Of a stretch of DNA of 64,000 nucleotides, positions 27,933-37,526 are shown piece by piece (position 1 is the first letter of the stretch; each line of letters starts with the position of its first letter). The DNA is from Robiginitomaculum_A sp036478535 (GTDB lineage Bacteria; Pseudomonadota; Alphaproteobacteria; Caulobacterales; Maricaulaceae). Location: NCBI GenBank assembly GCA_965224735.1, contig OZ245059.1, positions 1 to 64,000 on the forward strand, read 5' to 3'. The position numbers were made by a program, and so were the translations under genes. Under the pieces are notes generated by a model. The model was given only the letters and a program-made list of their open reading frames with translations. It searched no databases and was not told the DNA's origin.

Positions 27933-28027
27933 TTGGTTAGGGCCTGGTATATTTGATGCATTAGACAAACACGCCGCAGACCGTCTAAGACGAGTTTTCT
28001 CAGGATGTTAATATGATGAAAAATTAG
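27933..28027 (+). repeat. orphan 3' tip of the RHS C-terminal domain, tail 3, with dead lipoprotein start
   Basis: The last repeat of the array: TTGGTTAGGGCCTGGTATA, then the tip codons to the stop at 28011, then ATGATGAAAAATTAG (28013-28027). The lipoprotein that should follow is reduced to its first four codons, marking the decayed end of the array. Confidence 0.8.
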
Positions 28028-28145
28028 GAGCTACCCTAGATACCTAGTTCAAATACCTTTTAACCCATTGTTTTAGCTGCCTTAACTGTGTCAGTGGGTC
28101 TGGGGTGACAGCAATAGGGATGCGGCACTAAGAGTAAGAGCCCGC

Positions 28146-28628
28146 TTAAGTCAGGCTTGCGATCAGCCCCGCGCTTGCTATCTCTAGGAGATCCAAGGCG
28201 TGATCAAAACCATTCAACTCACCATGATAGGGATCAGGAACCTCGGTGAGGCCAGCTGTTTTATCTGCGTGCCCATAGCTTAAAAATAGCTTTAATTTCT
28301 GGCGGTAGGCCTGCGGGCAAGACATTTTTAAATCACGTAAATTAGTACTATCCATGGCCAGGATAAGATCGAATGTGCCAAAATCGAGCTTTTCTATTTT
28401 GCGGGCGGTTTGGCCTGCAAAAGAATAACTCCGGCGCTCGCCTGTCGCTTGGGCGCGCGGATCAGGCGGCTCGCCTTGATGCCATGCGCCCGTTCCTGCA
28501 CTGTCTATGCGAAGAGTAAGGCCCGCGTTTTTGGCAAATTTTCTAAACACAACTTCGGCGGTCGGGGAACGGCAAATATTACCAAGGCAGACAAATAAAA
28601 CGGAGTTTGGCGCAGTGTCTCGCGGCAT
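28146..28628 (-). CDS. low-molecular-weight protein-tyrosine phosphatase
   Basis: 160-aa LMW-PTP. The phosphate loop VCLGNICRSPTAE (C-x5-R-S) is at the N-terminus and the general-acid Asp is in VPDPYHG near the C-terminus; DLILAMDSTNLRDL is the usual central motif. Bacterial members dephosphorylate tyrosine kinases of capsule systems or act in stress responses. It begins 2 bp after the stop of the response regulator gene, so the two are in one operon. Confidence 0.92.
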   Translation of the reverse strand: MPRDTAPNSVLFVCLGNICRSPTAEVVFRKFAKNAGLTLRIDSAGTGAWHQGEPPDPRAQATGERRSYSFAGQTARKIEKLDFGTFDLILAMDSTNLRDLKMSCPQAYRQKLKLFLSYGHADKTAGLTEVPDPYHGELNGFDHALDLLEIASAGLIASLT

Positions 28629-28630
28629 TT

Positions 28631-29176
28631 TTATTTTGGAGCGCGCTTGGCAAGAATACGTTGTAACGTGCGGCGGTGCATGTTGAGACGGCGCGCAGTT
28701 TCTGAAACATTCTTATCGCAAAGCTCATATATACGCTGAATGTGCTCCCATCGCACACGATCTGCCGACATTGGATTTTCAGGCGGGCTTGGTTTGACAT
28801 CAATTGATAGCAAGGATTTACACACATCATCTGCGTCTGCAGGCTTGGCCAAATAATCAACAGCCCCGCTTTTAATGGCCGATACTGCAGTTGCAAGATT
28901 GCCATATCCTGTAAGCATGACCATACGGCAATCTGGGCGGTGCTCGTGCAGCAGCACAACAATGTCCAGCCCGCTCCCATCATTAAGGCGCATGTCCAAA
29001 ACGGCGAAGGCTGGTGGATTTGATTTAACGATTGCAGTTGCCTGGGCAATGCTTTGGGCGAGGACTACATCAAACCCGCGGGCTTCAAGGGCGCGCCCAA
29101 GCCGGATGCGAAACGCTTGGTCATCTTCTAAAACCATGAGTTTATTGTCTTGTGGTATTTTGTATTGTATGCTCAC
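28631..29176 (-). CDS. ActR/RegA/PrrA-type response regulator
   Basis: 181 aa. Receiver domain with the acidic pair in MVLEDDQ, phospho-Asp in FAVLDMRLNDGSG, and MLTGYGN and KPADADD; then the short linker and a Fis-type helix-turn-helix (NVSETARRLNMHRRTLQRIL). This compact receiver-plus-Fis layout is the redox-responsive RegA/ActR/PrrA family, which controls respiration and fixation genes in alphaproteobacteria. Its usual sensor kinase (RegB) is not in the window. Confidence 0.9.
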   Translation of the reverse strand: MSIQYKIPQDNKLMVLEDDQAFRIRLGRALEARGFDVVLAQSIAQATAIVKSNPPAFAVLDMRLNDGSGLDIVVLLHEHRPDCRMVMLTGYGNLATAVSAIKSGAVDYLAKPADADDVCKSLLSIDVKPSPPENPMSADRVRWEHIQRIYELCDKNVSETARRLNMHRRTLQRILAKRAPK

Positions 29177-29336
29177 GCCAAGCGACCTTCTAATATTTTA
29201 TAATTATACTTAAAGTCTTTCACTATCCCAATTATGAGGTGACGTATAGGGCATAATTGTTGAATTATTGTGCAATCTAACACAGAGGCTGTACACCTAG
29301 CGATAAACCTTCAAAAGGCGCCTCTTTTTGGAATGC

Positions 29337-30926
29337 TTATATTTTGTTTTTGATCATATCTGCGGCGCGTTCTGCGATCATAATCGTTGGCGCATTTGTG
29401 TTACCTGAAACGAGTTGCGGCATGACCGACGCGTCGATAACTCGCAAACCTTTAAGGCCGTGAACTTTCAAAGTCGGCTCGACAACAGCCATAGCGTCAA
29501 TACCCATTTTGCACGTTCCAACTGGATGATAAACTGTATCGGCGCGCGTGCGTATTTCTGTGCGCCAATCCTCATCTGACATGTCTTCGCTACTATAGAG
29601 CCGTTTGCCTTTAACAGGCTTAAACGCAGGAGATTTTACAATACGGTCAACCAGTTTAACGCCTTTAAGAAGCACGTCCATATCCTCATCTTCCTCCAAA
29701 AATGCGGGGTCAATAAGCGGCGCGGCATATGGATCTTTGCTTGCCAGTTTCACACTGCCGCGCGACTTGGGACGCAGCACACAAACATGGCACGAATACC
29801 CATGCCCCCAATGGGATTTGCGCGCGTGGTCATCGACTATGCCCACAACGAAATGCGTTTGAAGATCTGGCACGTCTATATCGGGACTGGATTTATAAAA
29901 CCCGCCAACCTCCGCAAAGTTGGACGTGAACATGCCTGTTTTGTGTTTTTTATACTCCAACACGCCCTTAAGCGCCCGCCAGGCTCCAACCAATGAATAC
30001 CCTAATGTATCTTTGCTTTTGGATTTATAAGAGATGATATAATCAATATGGTCGTGCAGGTTCTCTCCAACACCAGGCAGATGATGAGTGCACTTTATTT
30101 TATGCTTTGCCAGTTCATCTTTATCCCCAATCCCTGAGAGCATAAGCACTTGCGGAGAGCCAAAAACGCCCGCGCACAGGAGGACTTCTTTATTCACGGC
30201 AATAGTTTTACTGGTGCCGTTGACATTGTAATTAACACTAACGGCGCTGCCGTTTTCAATATTGATTTTTGTTGTTGTAGCTCCTGTGATGATGGTTAAG
30301 TTTGGGCGGCCTAGATGCGGCGTGAGGTAGGCTTTAGCCGCGCTATATCGTTGGCCATTTTTCTGGGTCACTTCATAACGTCCCGTGCCTTCAAATTGTG
30401 TTCCGTTAAAGTCATCGGTTTTAGGGAGCTGCATTTGCCTACAAGCATCAAGATAATGCTCCGCGATAGGATTAGGTGATTGTAGATTTGCCACATTGAG
30501 CGGGCCGCCTTGCCCGCGTAAATCATCCGCGCCAGTTTCCCTGTTTTCAGATTTTTTAAAATAAGGCAAAACATTGTCCCAGCCCCAACCTTTGGCACCC
30601 ATTTTCTCCCAATTATCATAATCGGACTTATGCCCGCGAATATAGATCATGGCATTAATAGAGCTCGATCCACCCAAAGTTTTGCCGCGCGGTTGATACC
30701 CTTTGCGGCCATTCAACCCCTTTTGCGGCACAGTTTCAAAGCCCCAATTTAACTTGCCAGGCTTTGGCATAAGCGCCGCCGCACCTGCTGGTACATGGAT
30801 AAGAAAACTATCATCCTTAGGCCCCGCTTCAAGCAAACACACAGATATATTCGCATCTTCTGTCAAGCGCCCAGCAAGGGTACACCCCGCCGAGCCAGCG
30901 CCAATAATTATATAATCAAATTCCAT
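29337..30926 (-). CDS. GMC-family oxidoreductase (choline dehydrogenase-like)
   Basis: 529 aa, starting at 30926 with MEFDYIIIGAGSAGCTLAGR, the FAD-binding GxGxxG motif. GMC signatures follow: PRGKTLGGSSSINAMIYIRG, LCAGVFGSPQVLMLSGIG and the C-terminal active-site region YHPVGTCKMG with the catalytic His, then VIDASVMPQLVSGNTNAPTI. The substrate (choline, aliphatic or aromatic alcohol) cannot be told from sequence. A C39-like lipoprotein gene ends ~35 bp upstream on the same strand. Confidence 0.92.
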   Translation of the reverse strand: MEFDYIIIGAGSAGCTLAGRLTEDANISVCLLEAGPKDDSFLIHVPAGAAALMPKPGKLNWGFETVPQKGLNGRKGYQPRGKTLGGSSSINAMIYIRGHKSDYDNWEKMGAKGWGWDNVLPYFKKSENRETGADDLRGQGGPLNVANLQSPNPIAEHYLDACRQMQLPKTDDFNGTQFEGTGRYEVTQKNGQRYSAAKAYLTPHLGRPNLTIITGATTTKINIENGSAVSVNYNVNGTSKTIAVNKEVLLCAGVFGSPQVLMLSGIGDKDELAKHKIKCTHHLPGVGENLHDHIDYIISYKSKSKDTLGYSLVGAWRALKGVLEYKKHKTGMFTSNFAEVGGFYKSSPDIDVPDLQTHFVVGIVDDHARKSHWGHGYSCHVCVLRPKSRGSVKLASKDPYAAPLIDPAFLEEDEDMDVLLKGVKLVDRIVKSPAFKPVKGKRLYSSEDMSDEDWRTEIRTRADTVYHPVGTCKMGIDAMAVVEPTLKVHGLKGLRVIDASVMPQLVSGNTNAPTIMIAERAADMIKNKI

Positions 30927-30960
30927 TTTTAAAAATATCCTTGGTTTTGTAATTGTAGGA

Positions 30961-31557
30961 TTATGCCTTTGCAGGCACGCCAATACAGCGCACAGCATCT
31001 ATGCCAGAGGCGCGGCTTGATAGCAAAATGGAACTGCGGGCGGGCACCATAGGGTCACGAATATAAAACCCTTGCGAGCCCTCTTTCACAACCATCGCCC
31101 AATGGGTTTTACGCGAGGCAAGATCAAACTTCACCAAAGGATAATACCCTGCCGCAAGACAAGCACGAATAACTTCATCATCTTTACGATTATAAAAATA
31201 GGTTTTGGCAATGCCGCCTGTCGCTTTTTCAAGGCCGCTCCAGACCAACCAACCATCCTTAGTAAACCCGCTCACGGATTTAAGCCTGTTGGTCAAATCA
31301 CCTGGGTCTGTGCGAAAACCAAGATTAACCAAAGCCATAGCTACAGATGTGACAAGGCAGCCATCACTTTTAAGGCTCTCGCCTGTGCCGCCTAAAGATT
31401 GCTGCGCCCAGCGTTTGTCCGTTTGCAAAAATTGAACTTTATCAGGCAGAGCATAGTTTGCGTGTGCAAAGGAATGCGGGGCGGGCAATGGAGGCGGCGT
31501 TCTGGCACATGCGCTTAAGCTCATGCCGAGCAAAGCCAATATGATTTGTCTTTGCAT
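30961..31557 (-). CDS. C39-like peptidase-fold lipoprotein
   Basis: About 198 aa from 31557 (MQRQIILALLGMSLSACA, lipobox LSAC); in-frame ATGs up to 31614 are possible but would spoil the signal peptide. The domain is papain-like, peptidase C39-like type: SDGCLVTSVAMALVNLG supplies the nucleophile-position Cys, KTHWAMVVKEG the His and YIRDPM the Asp. Substrate unknown; anchored in the periplasm. In line with the GMC gene and possibly co-transcribed. Confidence 0.8.
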   Translation of the reverse strand: MQRQIILALLGMSLSACARTPPPLPAPHSFAHANYALPDKVQFLQTDKRWAQQSLGGTGESLKSDGCLVTSVAMALVNLGFRTDPGDLTNRLKSVSGFTKDGWLVWSGLEKATGGIAKTYFYNRKDDEVIRACLAAGYYPLVKFDLASRKTHWAMVVKEGSQGFYIRDPMVPARSSILLSSRASGIDAVRCIGVPAKA

Positions 31558-31708
31558 AATTTTTTGTGGCAAACTCTTTTGTGATGCTTTTTTTAGTCCC
31601 ATATTTAGTCCCATACACCTTTGTAGCGCACAAAGGCTAAAATTGTATTGAAAAGCGTAGCAGTTTTAGGCAATTATAAGGGTAGACTGAATTATAAGGG
31701 TAGACTGG

Positions 31709-32656
31709 CTAACTTTTCAGGCGTCTCTCAACCGCGTCCCAACAGAGGGCCGCAGCATCCACGCCCGTAAAGCGTTTAAGTTCTTGCACGCCTGTGGGCG
31801 AGGTCAAATTTATCTCGGTCATTTTATCGCCGATGACATCAATGCCGACCAATATCTGCCCGCGCTCCTTAAGCATGGGGCCAATGGCGGCGCATATTTC
31901 CAAATCCATTTTAGACATCTCGATAGGCTCGGCCACGCCGCCAACATGCATGTTGGAGCGGGTTTCGCCCTTTTGCGGCACGCGGTTAATGGCGCCCGCT
32001 GGCTTGCCGTCAATTATAATGATGCGCTTATCACCGTTCTGTACGTCTTTGAGGAAAGCCTGCGCAATAATTGGCTCGCGCGAGGCGCTAAAAAACATTT
32101 CCAGTAAAGACGTGTAATTGCTATCGTCCTCTTTGACTAAAAACACACCCGCGCCGCCATTGCCGTATAGCGGCTTTATGATAATGTTTTTATGCTTTGC
32201 GCGAAAACCATCAATCATTTGTTTGTCACGAGTGATCAGCGTATCGGGGATAATATCTGGATACTCAAGCGGGATGATTTTCTCGGGGCAAGAGCGCACC
32301 CACTGCGGGTCGTTAGCAACCAGAGTATCGCCTCTTAGCATTTCCAAAATATGCGCTGCTGTAATATAGCCCATATCAAAGGGCGGGTCTTGGCGCATCC
32401 AAACCACGTCGACATCTTTGGCAAGGTCTAACAAACCTTCGTCTTCAAACTGAACATGATTACCAAGTTTGCGCTGCACGCGCATACGCCGCGCCCGCGC
32501 CTGCACTTTGCCTGCATTATAGGCGAGCTGCTCGGCCCCGTAAGAATATAATGTATAGCCCCGCGCTTGCGCCGCTTCCGCCAGCGCAAAGGTCGTATCG
32601 GCATTGATATCAACGCCTTCCATAGGATCCATCTGAAATGCAATTTTTAAACTCAT
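31709..32656 (-). CDS. gshB: glutathione synthetase
   Basis: GshB joins gamma-glutamylcysteine and glycine with ATP. 315 aa from 32656 (MSLKIAFQMDPMEGVDINAD, the typical start). ATP-grasp features: IIIKPLYGNGGAGVFLVKED, DKRIIIIDGKPAGAINRVP, MHVGGVAEPIEMS and VGIDVIGDKMTEINLTSPTG. No clear operon partner; the window also holds a glutathione S-transferase at 59.6 kb. Confidence 0.95.
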   Translation of the reverse strand: MSLKIAFQMDPMEGVDINADTTFALAEAAQARGYTLYSYGAEQLAYNAGKVQARARRMRVQRKLGNHVQFEDEGLLDLAKDVDVVWMRQDPPFDMGYITAAHILEMLRGDTLVANDPQWVRSCPEKIIPLEYPDIIPDTLITRDKQMIDGFRAKHKNIIIKPLYGNGGAGVFLVKEDDSNYTSLLEMFFSASREPIIAQAFLKDVQNGDKRIIIIDGKPAGAINRVPQKGETRSNMHVGGVAEPIEMSKMDLEICAAIGPMLKERGQILVGIDVIGDKMTEINLTSPTGVQELKRFTGVDAAALCWDAVERRLKS

Positions 32657-32858
32657 GCCCTTAATGTGGGGTAAGCACGCCCCTAAATCAACGCCCAAAT
32701 TTCACAATTATGTGAGGGATAGCTGGTTCAATTTAGGGGCTGCTTAGGGGATGCGGGCACTTAGGGTTGAGTTTTGAATAAGCCTTGCTACTTTGTATAT
32801 TTATACCATATATATGGACAAAGAAAATATATGCACAAGGAAATCAAGGGGACTTAAT

Positions 32859-35066
32859 ATGAAAAAAACACTACTCTTAAGCTTATGTGTGACGGTATTC
32901 GTAGCTTGCCAACCTGTAGAAAAAGCGCCTGATATAAAGGCAAATGTAAAAACTGCTTACCAGCTTAATAAGGAAGCTCCAATGGAATATAAAACGCCTG
33001 GGCAAACGGATGCAGACCATTTGTGGCTTGAAGCTGTAACGGGCGCAAAGGCTCTCGCCAAAGTGCGGCAGTGGAATGAGCGCTCTGCTAAAATCATGCG
33101 AGGAGAAACCTATAAGGCAATGAAGGCAGAACTCTTGGAAGTTTACAATTCGCCTGAGAAAATTGCATATGTTAAATATCGCGGTGGGTTTGCTTATAAC
33201 TTTTGGCAAGATAAAGATCATATTAAGGGTCTTTGGCGCCGCACGACATTAGCCAGTTATCACACGGAGGATCCAAAATGGGAAACCATTTTAGATTTTG
33301 ATGTCTTAGCGAAAGACGAAAATAAAAACTGGGTCTATAAGGGTACAGATTGTCTTGGCCCTGATTATAATCGTTGCATAGTTTCGCTCTCCGTTGGCGG
33401 GAAGGATGCTACTGAGCGCCGTGAATTTGACATTGTTAGTAAATCATTTGTTAAAGGCGGGTTTTTTCTGCCAGAATCCAAAGGTGGCACGGCATGGGTT
33501 GATAAAGATCACCTCTTGATAGGCGTAGATTTTGGAGCAGGGACGATGACAGATAGCGGTTATCCAATGGTGTCAAAGCTTTGGACTCGCGGCACGCCAC
33601 TCTCAGATGCGCGCGAACTTTATCGCGGCCAGAAAGAAGATGTAGGCGTATGGCCTGCCACATTTGAAAATGACAATGGCGAGGATGAAATTTTGGTTGT
33701 TCGGGCACCAACCTTTTACGATACAGAATATTATTGGGTTCCAAAAACTGGTGATCCAAAAACTGGTGATAAAGCCTGGACACCCATAAAAATTCCCGTG
33801 CCTATTAAATCCAACTTTGGTGACCAATATAAAGGGCAACTTTTAGTCACGTTGCAAGAAGACTGGCCACACAGCAAGGGCAATGTTTTTAAATCGGGTG
33901 CTTTGGTTTCGTTTTCCCTACAAGACTTTATGGTAACTGGAAAAATTGACACTGTCCACGAAGTCATTACGCCAACACAGCGCCAGTCCATAGAAAATGT
34001 TGTGGCTACAAAATCGGCTGTGCTTCTTAGCCTGTATGAAAATGTTTCGGGTTCTGTTTCGGCGCTGGACTTCTACAAAGGAAAATGGACGAAAGCCAAG
34101 TTAGATTTCCCAGAAAACGGGAATGTATCCATTGTTAGTGCCAATTCTAAAGAGGATGTTGCATTTATCGAGACAGAAAGCTTTTTGTCACCAAATACGC
34201 TTTGGGCAATTGATACAAAGAGCATGAAGAGTGAAAAACTAAAGTCTCTCCCCTCTTGGTTTGATAGTCGCTCTATGGCTGTTGAGCAGTTTGAAGTGGC
34301 TTCAACAGATGGCACTAAAATTCCATATTATGTTGTACACAAAAAAAATATGAAACTCGATGGATCTAACCCGACTATGCTCTATGGTTATGGTGGTTTT
34401 CAAATTTCTATCAATCCTAGATATGATCCGACGCTCGGCAGGGCATGGCTGGCGCGGGGCGGCGTTTATGTTTCCGCAAATATTCGCGGCGGGGGCGAGT
34501 TTGGCCCAAAGTGGCATCAAGCGGGCCTGAAAACCAAACGTCAAATTGTCTATGATGATTTTATTGCTGTGGCGGAAGACTTAATAGCGCGAAAAATAAC
34601 AAGCCCCAAACATCTTGGCATCCATGGGCGTTCCAATGGCGGGCTTTTGATGGGCGTTATGTTTACACAAAGGCCAGACCTGTTTAATGCTGTGGTTTGC
34701 GGGGTTCCGCTTCTTGACATGCGGCGCTATGACAAACTACTCGCAGGGGCTTCTTGGGTTGGCGAATATGGAGATCCAGACGATACGGGCGCTGAAGGTG
34801 CTTATATTCGCGGCCTCTCTCCCTATCATAATATTCGCCCAGACGTAAAATACCCTGAAATGTATATTTATACATCTACGAAAGATGACCGCGTGCATCC
34901 TGGCCATGCGCGCAAAATGGCGCAACGGCTTGAGGATATGGGTATACCGTTTCTTTATTATGAAAACATAGACGGTGGCCATGCGGGCGCGGCCAACTTA
35001 GAAGAGAAAGCGCATTCTTACGCTCTGAACTATTCTTACCTTGCTTCTAAGCTCATGGGTGAGTAG
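32859..35066 (+). CDS. prolyl oligopeptidase family (S9) serine peptidase, lipoprotein
   Basis: 735 aa from 32859 (MKKTLLLSLCVTVFVACQ), with an AAGGGGA ribosome site and a lipobox FVAC. The N-terminal part is the S9A beta-propeller (RGGFAYNFWQDKDHIKGLWR; YDTEYYWVPKTGDPKTGDK, with a tiny internal duplication), and the C-terminal hydrolase has GRSNGGLLMG (Ser), STKDDRVHPGHA (Asp) and IDGGHAGAANLEEKA (His). Likely periplasmic or outer-membrane-anchored peptide degradation. Followed 30 bp later by a symporter gene in the same direction. Confidence 0.93.
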   Translation: MKKTLLLSLCVTVFVACQPVEKAPDIKANVKTAYQLNKEAPMEYKTPGQTDADHLWLEAVTGAKALAKVRQWNERSAKIMRGETYKAMKAELLEVYNSPEKIAYVKYRGGFAYNFWQDKDHIKGLWRRTTLASYHTEDPKWETILDFDVLAKDENKNWVYKGTDCLGPDYNRCIVSLSVGGKDATERREFDIVSKSFVKGGFFLPESKGGTAWVDKDHLLIGVDFGAGTMTDSGYPMVSKLWTRGTPLSDARELYRGQKEDVGVWPATFENDNGEDEILVVRAPTFYDTEYYWVPKTGDPKTGDKAWTPIKIPVPIKSNFGDQYKGQLLVTLQEDWPHSKGNVFKSGALVSFSLQDFMVTGKIDTVHEVITPTQRQSIENVVATKSAVLLSLYENVSGSVSALDFYKGKWTKAKLDFPENGNVSIVSANSKEDVAFIETESFLSPNTLWAIDTKSMKSEKLKSLPSWFDSRSMAVEQFEVASTDGTKIPYYVVHKKNMKLDGSNPTMLYGYGGFQISINPRYDPTLGRAWLARGGVYVSANIRGGGEFGPKWHQAGLKTKRQIVYDDFIAVAEDLIARKITSPKHLGIHGRSNGGLLMGVMFTQRPDLFNAVVCGVPLLDMRRYDKLLAGASWVGEYGDPDDTGAEGAYIRGLSPYHNIRPDVKYPEMYIYTSTKDDRVHPGHARKMAQRLEDMGIPFLYYENIDGGHAGAANLEEKAHSYALNYSYLASKLMGE

Positions 35067-35096
35067 AAATAACCAAAAAATATTAGGGGAATTATA

Positions 35097-36329
35097 ATGT
35101 TCAGTAAATTTCATGAGACGTCGCTTTTGCTTTTAGTTTTTATTGCTGCCATGCTTGCGGTCGGACTTTATATACTTGGGGCATCCTTTTTGGCTGCCCC
35201 CATCTCTATGGGAGATGTAACAATAAGTAAATCTCTTGCGGGCCTTGCCAAAGACAGTTTATTTAAGCCGTTAAAACCGTTGATGTATGCACTTATTATT
35301 ATGTCTATTGGCTCCTCAATCGCTATAAGCCGCGGCGGCCTAGGCGCGAAATTTATACGTATTCTTAGTTTTATGCTTTTGTTTTCCGTAATTGGTGCCA
35401 TCGTAGCGATTATTGCTTTTAATCTATTTCCAAGCATCTCTATTTTTCCAGAAGCCTCCAGTGTAGCGCTTGCAAGTGGTAAAAAGATTATGCAAATCCC
35501 ATTTACTGTTAAAATGTATGGTGTTTTAACATCACCCTTGATGATTTCTATATATGCAGGCGTTTTATTGGGCGGTGCTTTAACGCGCGCAGGTCTCGGC
35601 CGTGACGCTGATAAAGTAAGTGATATATTCATGAATGGCTTTCGTAAATTTTTACAATTTACCATCCCCTTGGCTGTGTTTGGTTCCATCACATTAGCTC
35701 TCAATGCTGAAGGTGGCGTCGATAAATTTAAAGCGCTGTTGCCGCTTGTTCCCGTTTATGTTGGCGGAATGATTATAGTTTGGATTATCATGATCGCGGC
35801 GACTACAGTTATTCTAAAGCAAAGTGTCGGATTTTTAATGCGGGCCTTGTTGCCGCAAGCCCTTGTGGCTCTGAGTACTTCAAGTTCCATTGCAACTTTG
35901 CCAGCCACTAAAATTGCTTGTGATGATATGGGCGCCAATGGTGATGAAAGCACGCCGTTCATCACCATTGGCGCAACAATAAACATGGTTGGTACAATGA
36001 TGAGTTTACTGCTCTTATCGTTATACGCTATGAAGGCTTATGGTATTGATGCTTCAATAGGCGATCAAATTGTGGTTGGTATGCAGTCCTTGCTTTATTC
36101 TGCGGCAACAGCTGCGGTTCCATCCGCATCAATTGTTTTGCTCCAAGAAATTTTGACATCACAAAGCGTTTCTGCCGAATATGCAACTTATGTTACTGGC
36201 TTGATTATCACATTGGACACACTCGTTTTGGATCGGGTTAGAACGATGCTCAACACCCAATCTGACTCTATGTCTACAGTCAATGGGCTACACACTTACT
36301 ACAAACGCCCAGCTATATTGCCAGACTAG
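35097..36329 (+). CDS. dicarboxylate/amino acid:cation symporter (DAACS family)
   Basis: 410 aa, about eight to nine hydrophobic segments plus hairpin-like regions; AGGGGA precedes the ATG. The family motif is visible as ALSTSSSIATLPATKIACDD (serine-rich hairpin 1) with TPFITIGATINMVGTMMSLL after it and a second hairpin region AAVPSASIVLLQEIL. It takes up glutamate/aspartate or C4-dicarboxylates with Na+ or H+. The position after an S9 peptidase suggests import of peptide-derived amino acids. Its 3' end lies in a short tandem repeat. Confidence 0.9.
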   Translation: MFSKFHETSLLLLVFIAAMLAVGLYILGASFLAAPISMGDVTISKSLAGLAKDSLFKPLKPLMYALIIMSIGSSIAISRGGLGAKFIRILSFMLLFSVIGAIVAIIAFNLFPSISIFPEASSVALASGKKIMQIPFTVKMYGVLTSPLMISIYAGVLLGGALTRAGLGRDADKVSDIFMNGFRKFLQFTIPLAVFGSITLALNAEGGVDKFKALLPLVPVYVGGMIIVWIIMIAATTVILKQSVGFLMRALLPQALVALSTSSSIATLPATKIACDDMGANGDESTPFITIGATINMVGTMMSLLLLSLYAMKAYGIDASIGDQIVVGMQSLLYSAATAAVPSASIVLLQEILTSQSVSAEYATYVTGLIITLDTLVLDRVRTMLNTQSDSMSTVNGLHTYYKRPAILPD

Positions 36330-36377
36330 CACCAGCTATATTGCCAGACTAGCACCAGCTATATTGAAAGACTAGCA
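36308..36377. repeat. three tandem copies of a ~22-bp unit at the symporter 3' end
   Basis: The unit CAGCTATATTGCCAGACTAG recurs three times (the third with GAAAGACTAG), separated by CAC. The first copy encodes the symporter C-terminus and stop, and the rest runs to the 3' end of the convergent AI-2E family transporter gene. It looks like slippage or a local duplication. No hairpin or spacer structure suggests CRISPR. Confidence 0.8.
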
Positions 36378-37451
36378 AACGGAGTTGTCCCCATATGCGG
36401 ACAGCTTTGGTTCTGCCGTTTTAATATCGGGGTTTCCATCCGCCGATAGCAAGACGGCAATCCAGCGCGTTGTTGGAAATTGCGCCAGAACAATCATGAT
36501 GATCACGGTTAGAGGCGCAGATAAAAACGCTCCAACGCCGCCCCACAAGGCTTGCCAAAGAACCAAGGATAATATCACAACAAGCGCCGACATATTCATA
36601 CTGTCTCCCATCATTTTTGGTTGAACCGTGTTAGAGATAATAAATTGGACGCCAAAGAGCAAACCCGCCATAGCGCCAACCATGGCGATGCTGTCAAAAT
36701 GCACGAGGGCGAAGATGGCAGGAAGCACGCCCGCAAGTACGGAACCAACGACTGGAATATAATTTAAAATAAAAATAACTAATGCCCAAAAGAGAGCATT
36801 GTCTAAACCAAAGGCTTTCATAACGCCGTAACTGAGTACAGTCATGATTAGGCTCATTAAAGTTTGGATCCCTAAATATTTTTCAATAGATTTCCGAATG
36901 CTCTCGCCAACCAATCCAGCGTGTTTACACTTCGTTGGGTCAGGCCAAAGGTCATCCATTTTTTTTGGGAAGGATTTTTGTGCAGCAAATAAAAATGCAA
37001 CATAAATAGCAATAAAAGTAAAACTCGACATAACCTTTTGAATGGAGTTGGCAAAACCGCCAAGCAAGGCGCCTAATTTTCCTTCAAGGCCAATTTTGTC
37101 ATAAAGCCCACCTAAAGACCCATCCCCAAACCGATTGAGGAGAGGTGCTAAATTATGGCGTAAATTTTCCTGATACTCTGGTGCTTGGCGCGCAACATCT
37201 TTGGCTGTGTCTGCGATGATAATTCCAATGCCAACAAGGCTGGCTGCCACAGTTAAAATAGCGATAGTCAGGGTTGCCACATAGGGCAAAAAGGTAAGCT
37301 TGTCGTCAAGCCAACGAGCGAATGCGTCGATAATGAGCCAGAAAAAAATTGCTAAAGCAAAAGGCGCGAGGATATCGCGCAACCAATAAAGCGTCCATGC
37401 CGCCAATACAAACGCCATAAATAATATGCTCGCTCTTATTGCTCTATCCAT
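36372..37451 (-). CDS. AI-2E family transporter (PerM/YhhT-like)
   Basis: About 359 aa from the ATG at 37451, with GGAG seven bases upstream; a GTG at 37463 is also in frame. Seven to eight membrane helices: an N-terminal pair (SILFMAFVLAAWTLYWL and ILAPFALAIFFWLII), a central large loop, then FGLDNALFWALVIFILNYIP with VGSVLAGVLPAIFAL, the conserved family segment. Members export autoinducer-2 or act as Na+/H+ antiporters; the substrate cannot be assigned. Confidence 0.9.
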   Translation of the reverse strand: MDRAIRASILFMAFVLAAWTLYWLRDILAPFALAIFFWLIIDAFARWLDDKLTFLPYVATLTIAILTVAASLVGIGIIIADTAKDVARQAPEYQENLRHNLAPLLNRFGDGSLGGLYDKIGLEGKLGALLGGFANSIQKVMSSFTFIAIYVAFLFAAQKSFPKKMDDLWPDPTKCKHAGLVGESIRKSIEKYLGIQTLMSLIMTVLSYGVMKAFGLDNALFWALVIFILNYIPVVGSVLAGVLPAIFALVHFDSIAMVGAMAGLLFGVQFIISNTVQPKMMGDSMNMSALVVILSLVLWQALWGGVGAFLSAPLTVIIMIVLAQFPTTRWIAVLLSADGNPDIKTAEPKLSAYGDNSVC

Positions 37452-37526
37452 CTTCGTCTCCACTGTTACTCATACTGCAATAAACCCTAAACTTTATACA
37501 CAGTCAATAACTGCCTTTAGAGCTGT

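Noticed and set aside
36308..36377. Short tandem repeats as a CRISPR array
   Set aside because: Units are contiguous with 3-bp gaps, overlap a coding end and have no spacers or cas genes.
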